Shown here piece after piece: positions 18,464 to 25,058 of a DNA stretch of 25,058 nucleotides. Positions within the stretch are counted from its first letter, which is position 1. Every line of letters starts with the position of its first letter. The DNA lies in contig CAICTM010001650.1 in NCBI GenBank assembly GCA_903772945.1, positions 1-25,058 on the forward strand, written 5' to 3'. The position numbers were made by a program, and so were the translations under genes. Below the pieces are notes generated by a model, which was not told the origin of the DNA, made no database searches, and was given only the letters and a program-made list of their open reading frames with translations. Origin of the DNA: Seminavis robusta. Taxonomy: Eukaryota; Bacillariophyta; Bacillariophyceae; Naviculales; Naviculaceae.

Positions 18464-19150
18464 CTAGACGACGAGAGGTTGCAGTGGTCTAGTCAACTCA
18501 AGTAAACCAAAGAAGAAACAAATAATATACTAGCTAGCTACGCCGCACCAGTAGAAAAGAAGATGTTCTTTTTTCCAAGATGATACCCACCTTGGTCGTT
18601 TTGAGCTCGCTCATTCAAGCACGGTCGGACCAAGAACCGTTTGAGAGCCAGGTTTCACGAGATGGGATGAAGAGAAGCCAACAAGACTGCTCCAACTCAA
18701 GGCGAACTTAGCTACTTCAAACTACTATGGCTTCGGATTGAATTGGCCATCATGGACTTGGGAAGAAAATCCGAGGTGCTCTAAAGAAAATCTGAGGGCT
18801 GGGAAGAAAATTTACTTTTATTTAGTTGGTAAAATAGTAGTCTGTCCTTCGACAGTTCGTTCAGTCAAGGTATATGCAGTGCATTCATCGAGTGAGTCAA
18901 AGTTGGATTTTGACTCAGAGTATCTCGTTTGACTTGACCAGATTCTGACTTTACAGTGTCGATTTCAGTACTCTCAGACTCTGGAGAGGCCAATCGAGAT
19001 ACTGCTGAGCAGGATTCAAACTGGAGTCACCTCACCAAGGTGCGCATTTTCTTTGGGAAGTTCGCACCTCTTTCGGCAACCGGTACTCAAAACGGTACTG
19101 ACGTACTTCTCACTTTTCAGAAGGCTCGCTTCTCACTCTTCTAACTTCAA

Positions 19151-19202
19151 TATCGCGCACCCCTTTTATGGCAACATCTTGCGCACCCCTTTTACGGCAA
19201 CA
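19151..19202 (+). repeat. Two 26-bp direct repeats
   Basis: 19151-19176 and 19177-19202, each carrying GCGCACCCCTTTTA and then (T/C)GGCAACA; the 22-bp cores differ at one base. They lie immediately before an AC-rich leader-like stretch and the small ORF at 19243, so they may be promoter elements. Confidence 0.75.
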
Positions 19203-19242
19203 GTCAACAGTCAACACAACACAAGAGAACACAACCTCAACA

Positions 19243-19407
19243 ATGGAGAAGCAGCCACTACAGTTGAAAGCTTTCGTTGAAAGCAACAGTGCTCCTACTA
19301 GTAGTTTATTAAATAAAGCTAGAATGGAAGGGGCTCGCATCTCTGAGTCTCAGCCAATGACAGCACAAAAGGTCGCAGAACAGGGAGCTTGGAAGCCCAA
19401 CAAATAG
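19243..19407 (+). CDS. Possible small ORF (54 residues)
   Basis: ATG 19243 is preceded by an AC-rich leader-like sequence (CAACACAACACAAG, CCTCAACA) and the 26-bp direct repeats. The protein begins MEKQPLQLKAFVES and ends EQGAWKPNK; it is hydrophilic with no recognised domain. It ends at TAG 19405-19407, 14 bp from the stop of the convergent recombinase gene. It may be a small gene, or the first part of a gene cut off when the recombinase element inserted. Codon evidence over 54 residues is weak. Confidence 0.3.
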   Translation: MEKQPLQLKAFVESNSAPTSSLLNKARMEGARISESQPMTAQKVAEQGAWKPNK

Positions 19408-19421
19408 TAGCATAAAATAGC

Positions 19422-21353
19422 TCATTTTTTTGTTCTTCCACGCGACTTCATTGTATTCAGTAGCCCCTCTTTCTTCAAATACTCAACGAAGTTAGCAATG
19501 GAGCTCTTGCAGTCTCCTTTGTAGTTGTAGTCGAGGATGGTGCATGCGTCGTAGTCGTCCACGTTCTCTCTTGTTGCGTAGGCACGGATTCCTTCAACGG
19601 CTTGCTTCCTCCTCGAGTAAATCTTTGCAGCGATATGCTTCCTCCATTTCGAGCCAAACACCTTGTTCCTGCCATCCACTCCTCCTAAGGGATCAGGAGA
19701 GTTGCCTTCCAGTCGACCAGTCCACTCGTCTATCAATTCCGACAAGTTGTTGAGTTGGGGCTTTAGCCTGAACTGGTCGTTTGGTACACCTGTTGGTGTT
19801 GTTGGAGGCGTGACAGCCGGAGGAGAACTGGTGCCCCTATCACCAACTTGAAGAGTGAGCATTGGAAGCTCGCCAGTTGTTTCTAGTGTTGCACCAGCCG
19901 GATCCTGCATAGGTGTATCCTCTAACTCCAGTGGCGACTCCTCTAATTCCATCATATGAGCCAGTAGCTCTAGACCAGATGGTTGTTGTTCTTCCGTGTT
20001 CTCTTCTTCAGTAGCACCGATGGACTTTCCGATCTTTACAAGCAGTGCTCCTAGTTGTTTGTCGCGTTTCAGTTGCCGGTGTTCTGCTGTCTCTATGTAT
20101 TCACCCAACTTTGTAATTCCATTCGCCACAACCCTGGAAACACTGTCAACTTTCATGTCCAGTGCACTTAAAGCCTGGTTGTTAGCCGTTTGCCAGGAAG
20201 TGAGAGTTGGTACAATCTTCTCTATAGTGGCTTCCTTTGGATTTTTGGCAGTGTCCAAGGCAATACGCATCTTCTCTTTGAAGGTGGCAAAGTGCTCTGT
20301 TTTGAACACAAAGTTCAGCTCTGTAAATAGGGGGTGCTCCTCTCGATCAGCATGCTTAAGTTGCATTGCTGCAGCGTCTTGTAGAAATATTGAGTTCAGA
20401 TCGATGAAGAACTTGAGGAAAGAAATCGCAGTGTGGTTCTTTCCAGGTCTTGCAGGATCTGTAACAGCATCAAACGTCTTGTACACCCACTTGCCGATAG
20501 GGGTGAGTTCCAGGAGCTCTTTTGGTGGTATAACAACTGAACGGGGGCAGAAGTAACACCCATTCTTTCCACCATACCCAGCCATTCGCCTAACTGGAGA
20601 GAGTGGCATCTTCCCACTGTAGTGCTTGTCATAACAGCCCTCAGACCAACCACCTAATTGTTGAATCTGGCTTCGCTCTTCCATGAGCAACTCAAGAATT
20701 AGAGCTCCCAGTTTCCGGCCAAGATGAAGGATCTTGGAACAGTCCAGGCCCAGTTGCTGTAAGATCCCCCGCATGTGGTTGCCATACGTATCCTTTTCCA
20801 TTTCCTTGGTTCTGTCAACACCAACCTTGACGTCGGCAAGCACCTTAATGTCGAACCACTTGTCATTCTTCTCCCAGTCCTCTGTTGTAAAATCAGAGAA
20901 CTCACCGGTACAGTGAAGCCGATACTGTACATAGAAAGCGAAAGCGGCAATTGGGCAGACAGTGACATCCTTATGTCTGGTGGCTCTCCCATACTGTCGC
21001 CTCCCATAAGTGGCTGTTTTGCCAATGGCAATCTGGTTAACCATAATGAAGGTGTTGTGTACGTCTCTATCTTCATCTTTTGGCACCATCAACCCAAGGA
21101 AATCACTGAACTCCGCACGATGGAGACTCTCGCATCTCAGGATGCCGCAAGTCAAGTGTAGGAAGCAGTACCTGTGGCGGAGCTGACAAGCAATGGATCT
21201 GTAGCCAGTGGCGCTGTGGCTGTGTTGCCACAGAATGGATTCGATTGCTGTGTAGTGCTCCACTATCATGTAGGGCGAGAACTCTCCATTAACTTTCTCT
21301 TTGTAGTTCTTCTTGTCTTGGATAGGCTTCCTGTTGTTGGTTTCTAGTAACAC
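19422..21353 (-). CDS. Crypton/Ndc10-like tyrosine recombinase with GCR1_C-like domain, 5' incomplete
   Basis: Open frame of 643 codons with no ATG at its upstream end (first codon GTG); the first in-frame ATG is 21269, giving 615 residues. Numbering from 21353: the recombinase core has R73 (ILRCESLHRAEFSDF), H210-x-x-R213 (HLGRKLGA), GGW 234-236 and candidate nucleophile Y241 or Y245 (CYDKHY). RMAGY then CYFCPRSVVIPPKELL follow, as in Ndc10/Crypton proteins. A charged, Pro/Thr-rich linker leads to a GCR1_C-like domain at about 530-632 (W at KWRKHI, YSRRKQAVEGI, NFVEYLKKEG), a DNA-binding fold known from fungal Cryptons. This enzyme class inserts circular DNA by crossover without terminal repeats. 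The helical N-terminal core-binding part is missing; a possible splice acceptor (TTTACTAAGCTAG) sits just upstream after an in-frame TAA, so an upstream exon is possible. Confidence 0.8.
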   Translation of the reverse strand: MLLETNNRKPIQDKKNYKEKVNGEFSPYMIVEHYTAIESILWQHSHSATGYRSIACQLRHRYCFLHLTCGILRCESLHRAEFSDFLGLMVPKDEDRDVHNTFIMVNQIAIGKTATYGRRQYGRATRHKDVTVCPIAAFAFYVQYRLHCTGEFSDFTTEDWEKNDKWFDIKVLADVKVGVDRTKEMEKDTYGNHMRGILQQLGLDCSKILHLGRKLGALILELLMEERSQIQQLGGWSEGCYDKHYSGKMPLSPVRRMAGYGGKNGCYFCPRSVVIPPKELLELTPIGKWVYKTFDAVTDPARPGKNHTAISFLKFFIDLNSIFLQDAAAMQLKHADREEHPLFTELNFVFKTEHFATFKEKMRIALDTAKNPKEATIEKIVPTLTSWQTANNQALSALDMKVDSVSRVVANGITKLGEYIETAEHRQLKRDKQLGALLVKIGKSIGATEEENTEEQQPSGLELLAHMMELEESPLELEDTPMQDPAGATLETTGELPMLTLQVGDRGTSSPPAVTPPTTPTGVPNDQFRLKPQLNNLSELIDEWTGRLEGNSPDPLGGVDGRNKVFGSKWRKHIAAKIYSRRKQAVEGIRAYATRENVDDYDACTILDYNYKGDCKSSIANFVEYLKKEGLLNTMKSRGRTKK

Positions 21354-22024
21354 TCTAGCTTAGTAAAGGTAAAATACTGTTTTACTGTTAAGCTATTTCC
21401 AAGAAGTGATCTTTCTCCATGTATTTCTGGGATTGATTCAACTTCAAAGGATATAGTGAAGGGGGTGACCATATAGATCAGTGTAAATCCCGATGTTTAA
21501 CTGAGATAGATCTTAGATTATCCCTTAACATAGTTGGGATAAGATATTTGTATTGAGGTGGTCTGTATACAACCTCACACACTCCTGCCTTGTTCATAAA
21601 GGGATACGTGGAACGAATACACTATATATATATGAGGCTGGCTTTCGTGTTGTTCTTCAAGTTCGCCGCTCCGTGGAGTGATACTTGTATGCTCTAGGTT
21701 GCTCGCCTTTCAACTCGTACCGGTTAGTGCAATGGTTGTCGATTCTTCGGTCCCGCTTCGGAGGTCTTTCTTAGCGGTGGCGAGAAGCTTGTCATCAATA
21801 GCAGTGTGACAAATCTGTAACAGTCAATGTTGACATGTTGACAGTGTCGTCATGAAATGCACACTGTGGCTACCACTCTGTGAGTGTTGCCACTCCTGTA
21901 TGATCTGCTGTGGCGGTTGGTGCCTGTCACTTGATGTTGCTGTATTCGAAACTGGGAAGTTCCGATAACTTGTTGAACCGTGGACAGGTAAGTTCCGGTC
22001 ACTTGGTATTGCTGTAGCTGGAAA
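21354..22024. other. Region upstream of the recombinase frame, LTR- or promoter-like
   Basis: No coding frame of note. Structures: TTATCCC/GGGATAA stem (21518-21542), GAGGT/ACCTC stem (21555-21576), alternating TATATATATAT at 21623-21633, and TTGACA twice at 21829-21842. Two copies of the degenerate GTCACTTG unit (about 21925 and 21997) begin in it. The part from 21488 to 21800 has the look of a promoter-bearing LTR on the plus strand, but no partner repeat or target duplication was found. Confidence 0.35.
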
Positions 22025-23645
22025 CTAGGAAGTTCCGGCTGCATTTCTCGTAGACTCAAACTGTGTCTTGACTGGCGGTGTAGACTGAACTGGACATCGA
22101 TATGCCATGGTCTCAATCGCCAATGATGTGTTGGAAACATCACCATTCAGGCTTGTACTGGATTTGGAAATCAGTGAGCAGAGTCTGTGCATAGCTTGGT
22201 AGCTACCTGAGTCAGCTTGTTGTCCATTGAATGAACGTGAGCTGTCTTCTTGTTGGATGTCCAAGAAGTGTTGGATGTCTGCTGTTGTCTTTTCCAGAGA
22301 ATGGAATCCTCTTCTTCCAGCTGGGGAAGCTTCTTCCTTCATCACGGCCTCCTCTTCTTTGGAATCGAATGGCTGTGACTTGTTGTACATGATTGTGTGC
22401 TTGCTTGATGTGGACCTTGGTTTGCACCTCTTGTAGATGGGTGCTGGCAACTTGTGGCGTTCCGTCGAATTTGCTTGCTTAGCGTTCATGGTGGAATGTT
22501 CCTGTGGAACTGGGACCTCTGCAGAAGATATCCGGTAGCACTGGTGTGTGGCTACCCTTGCTTGAGTAAGCTTGCTCTGCTGATAGGCTTCTGGTCGCAC
22601 TTGCAATCTCATGATGTTCTCTGAGTCGATCACCGAGAGTCAATCTCTCTCTTACTGAATCGATCTCGTGGTCGCTGCTTGTGATTCGATCGTTTCTTGT
22701 CATTCGATCTGGCATGATCGTTTCTTGTCAGTCGATTGGTGTGTCAATCTGGATAGATCGATCGGAGAATTCAAAGGAAGGTTGAAAAAAGTTTGAGACT
22801 TTGGTTTTGTGGGTACAACTTTATCAATAACACTCCTGCTGTCACTGTTGGCACATCCTGTGAGGGCTGTGCAGGACTTGTACTTGTTTAGCCAAAGCTG
22901 GCTTGGTGGTGTTTGGACATTGGATGCACCTTGGGTTGCTGTGGAGCTTAGGCGGTTCCTCTAGGATTCCTGAGAATCGATAGCACTCAAAGTGTCTATC
23001 AGTGCTTGGGTAAGCAGGCTCCTACTTGTAAAGGCTTTGTAATCCAATCTCACGTCGTCGTGCCGACTGCTTGCAATGAGTCCAAAAAAAACCTTGGAAG
23101 TAGTTGCTCGGCTCCCGCTTGGTAACGAGAAGCTGACGGTGGAGACGAGACAATTGGACATTGTCATCATCAGAAAAGTCTTTGTGGCTGGCATCCTGCT
23201 GAGAGTGATGCACTCCTGGAAGACTGGTGTCGGATGATACCGTCACTTGGTGTACCTGCGGCTCAGGACTGGAAGTCCGGCTGCATTGACACTTGATGGG
23301 GCGGCAAGCCCCGCTTCGTGGAGGGTGTTGAAGTTCTGGAAGTCGTAGACTTGTGGGAAGTGATGCCTTATTGGAAGGTGCATGGAAGCTGGAAATGATG
23401 TAGCTTGGAAGTCACGGACTTTTGGGTTCGACTGAACCTAGTTCTTGGATGGTCTCGATGTCTGAAGATGGAATGAGGAAATGGTTGAGTTATTGTTTCC
23501 TCTTGTCATGTGTGTTTATACTCATGTGAGATGAGGATGCTGGTGTGTCCTTGTGGTGGTGGTGCCGTCACTTGGTACACTTACGGGTACCGTCATTTTG
23601 GTGGGTGCCGCTGTAGCTGGACTGGAAAGTCAGGCCTATGGCGAC
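21925..23645 (+). repeat. Degenerate dispersed unit GTCACTTG...GGAAGT
   Basis: Four related copies: 21925-21970, 21997-22045, 23240-23292 and 23565-23645 (the last with an internal insertion). Shared order: GTCACTTGGT, a short spacer, GCTGTAGCTGG or GCTGTATTCG, ACTGGGAAGT or ACTGGAAGT, CCGGCTGCATT. Spacing is irregular. Confidence 0.6.
22025..22612 (-). CDS. Uncharacterised minus-strand ORF, possible upstream exon
   Basis: 195 codons from ATG 22612 to TAG 22025. The product is hydrophilic: Lys/Arg/Ser-rich (KLPAPIYKRCKPRSTSSKH), then an acidic patch (DSKEEEAVMKEEASP) and Ser/Gln-rich sequence. No domain is recognised. It lies about 670 bp upstream of the recombinase frame on the same strand, so it could be a disordered N-terminal exon of that gene or a separate gene. 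A second open frame overlaps it (22479-22715, same strand), and base composition alone (AC-rich minus strand) can keep frames open here, so confidence is low. Confidence 0.25.
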   Translation of the reverse strand: MRLQVRPEAYQQSKLTQARVATHQCYRISSAEVPVPQEHSTMNAKQANSTERHKLPAPIYKRCKPRSTSSKHTIMYNKSQPFDSKEEEAVMKEEASPAGRRGFHSLEKTTADIQHFLDIQQEDSSRSFNGQQADSGSYQAMHRLCSLISKSSTSLNGDVSNTSLAIETMAYRCPVQSTPPVKTQFESTRNAAGTS

Positions 23646-25058
23646 ACTTGGGAAGAACTGTTGTGGTAGTACGGACTATGAGGAATGTTCTTGCCATCAG
23701 ATGATGCTTGGAGTTGGGGCTGGAAGCCCTTGGATGATTTGGATACTGTAAGGTAAGTATTCGGTAGTAGTTGTGGATGCTCCAAGTTGATGGGCTCCAC
23801 TGGACATGGACGTGTCACGGTCGAGATGGTTCGATGGTGATATGTCGGACGATCCTTTGGTTGGTTAGTCACTGCTCTTACACTCCTTGAGATGGCTGTG
23901 GCGTAGGACAAGTGTTTGTTCGTCACTGCTTTACACTCCTGTGAGCAGGCTGTGACTGAGACTTGTATTGGTCCGTGAGTTGTATCTTTGGTTGGCTTGA
24001 TTTGTTGTGACTTGGTGTATTCTTGTTGGTGGTGTGGGGACCTTAGGTTGGTTGCAATTTCTGCTACGTAGTTGCAGTGGGCTGAAGGTGTGCACCCTCT
24101 TGTTGTGTTCTTTGATTCAGGGTTCCCTTGTGGGTTCAAACTTGTTGCTCGGCCATCCTGTGGCTTGGTGCTTGTTTGATTTCGAACTCTTGAGTGGTTT
24201 GCTTGTAGCTAAGCTCCTCGGTTCACGTTCACTGTCGTTCTGCTGTTGTTGCATTGCCGTTATTGTATATGCAATTCAATATTTGGTTTGGTCGATTTCG
24301 TTGTAATCGGTTTGGTAGCGGTAGTGCCGTTGTTGTGTTGTTGCCCATTGTAGCTGGTTAGATCCGTGTTGTAGGCTGTTGGTTGCATCGATGTGGCTGT
24401 TAATGTAGCCATTGTGGTTGTTCGCAGTGTAGGTTGTGGCCATTATGGTTACGGCATGCCTATAAGGCGAATGTTATGATGATTTTGTTCTGTAGGATTG
24501 TGGTTTTGGATTTGGGTACACAATACTGTGATTGCTGTGATCAAATAGTGTTCTGTTGATGCTAGCTGCTAGCGGCTGGCTAGTGTACTGCCGTTGTTCT
24601 TGTTGACCAGTAGTAGCGATCGTTCGATCGTTCGGTCGTCTTGTTCTTGGCTGCTGGTGGAAATTCGCTCGCTAAATTCCCTGTTATCCGCTGTCTTTGC
24701 CGATGGATTGCCAACTCGCTTCCTAGTCGCATATCGAGTGCTTGCACTCTTCATGGCCTTGTCATGGCTGTATTCCAGCACTCCTGTTTATGACAGTCCT
24801 TCCGTAGGACCATGTCGTTGCCTTGTAATCGGCCTTGCTAATTCGTTCTTGTTTGTGCACGTGAAAATCTTCGCACATCTCTTCTAGTAGCCTACTTTCG
24901 ATGGCTCTCTTGTTGAGGATAGAACACTCCCACGGAAGTACTCATTGTGGTTTCTTTTCTTTTGAACTTGTTATTCGTTCTCTTCTTTTGTGCGCAACAC
25001 TTCGGTGTGTTCCTCTTTTCGTTTGACACAACTTGTCGTTCGTGTCACTCCTGTAGGG
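22613..25058. other. TG-rich (minus strand AC-rich) block with dispersed repeats
   Basis: Minus-strand frames are long but broken and low in complexity (Gln/Ser/Thr/Asn/Pro/His), for example 24139-23636. ATG-led openings occur at about 24951 (MSTSVGVFYP, stop after 17 codons) and 24748 (MKSASTRYATRKRVG). It may be a decayed or spliced minus-strand gene, or repeat DNA. Same-strand repeats, CACTCCTG and the GTCACTTG units, run through it. No conserved domain was recognised. Confidence 0.4.

Larger units (their letters stand above)
17403..19150. other. Gene-poor region
   Basis: The first few hundred bases should hold the promoter of the minus-strand gene starting at 17402. Structures: a 9-bp stem GCTCTGCTT/AAGCAGAGC with 14-nt loop (17653-17684), an 18-bp perfect palindrome CTACTAGCTAGCTAGTAG (18446-18463), several overlapping GGTACC/CCGGTAC palindromes (18250-18330), and an inverted repeat AGTCAAA/TTTGACT near 18895-18915. 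No open frame has recognisable motifs. Confidence 0.5.
21580..25053 (+). repeat. Seven same-strand copies of CACTCCTG
   Basis: Starts at 21580, 21891, 22831, 23211, 23934, 24779 and 25046; CACTCCTT at 23881 is a near copy. Several are followed or preceded by GTGAG--GGCTGTG (for example 23940-23955 and the related CCTTGAGATGGCTGTG at 23885). All are in the same orientation. Confidence 0.7.

Noticed and set aside
19996..20556. 186-codon plus-strand open frame
   Set aside because: Antisense to the recombinase gene, with no motif; the minus-strand frame has recognisable domains.
21488..21800. Possible solo LTR (TGTTTAAC ... TATATATATAT ... GTGACA)
   Set aside because: The look is LTR-like, but there is no second copy in the window, no target duplication and no primer-binding site I can name. 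Kept only as a comment on that region.
24007..24306. 99-codon plus-strand open frame, Leu/Cys-rich and apparently hydrophobic
   Set aside because: The composition follows from TG-rich DNA (Leu, Cys, Val, Trp codons); no family match and no start context.

Overview
This window looks like nuclear DNA of a stramenopile, most likely a pennate diatom. The reasons are short GT-AG introns (66-153 nt) with CTAAC-like branch points, a decayed Ty3/Gypsy gag-pol whose surviving motifs resemble those I know from diatom elements, a single-exon prokaryote-like P2 ATPase, and a small RSVSF-type protein of a kind I associate with diatom genomes. The organism call is an inference from gene style; no rRNA or organelle gene is present.

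Layout. 1-2630 is repeat-rich and gene-poor: a degenerate minisatellite with core GATAGAGGT (about 454-793) and a cluster of perfect inverted repeats (1434-1557). 2632-3147 holds a possible two-exon small gene, and 3809-3941 what looks like an orphan gene start with its own intron. 4252-7233 (+) encodes a complete 993-residue P2-type cation ATPase. Convergent with it, 7523-8983 (-) is a seven-exon gene whose reading frame closes perfectly to a 266-residue multispanning membrane protein. It includes an 8-nt microexon between two introns that are tandem copies of each other.

9360-16200 is a pogo/Tigger-type DNA transposon with 24-bp terminal inverted repeats and a TA target duplication. Its DDE transposase gene (- strand) is split by a 4.4-kb Ty3/Gypsy LTR retrotransposon (11232-15660, + strand) flanked by the duplicated target CCAC. 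Removing the retroelement and one CCAC restores the transposase frame exactly. The retroelement has two recognisable LTRs, a polypurine tract, and decayed gag and reverse transcriptase; no integrase was recognised.

16785-17402 (-) is an intact uncharacterised gene. 17403-19150 is gene-poor. 19243-19407 (+) is a possible 54-residue ORF ending 14 bp from the stop of a convergent gene at 19422-21353 (-). That gene encodes a Crypton/Ndc10-like tyrosine recombinase with a C-terminal GCR1_C-like DNA-binding domain; its N terminus is missing or lies in an unseen exon. 21354-25058 is a TG-rich block on the + strand, AC-rich on the - strand. It has no recognised gene but carries same-strand repeats: seven copies of CACTCCTG and a degenerate unit of about 50 bp starting GTCACTTG.

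Taken together, two ordinary genes (ATPase and membrane protein) and one small gene sit among at least three classes of mobile element: cut-and-paste DDE, LTR retrotransposon and tyrosine recombinase. The most unusual items are the duplicated-intron microexon, the nested transposons with a chimeric LTR-transposase reading frame, and the recombinase with its unexplained upstream repeat block.
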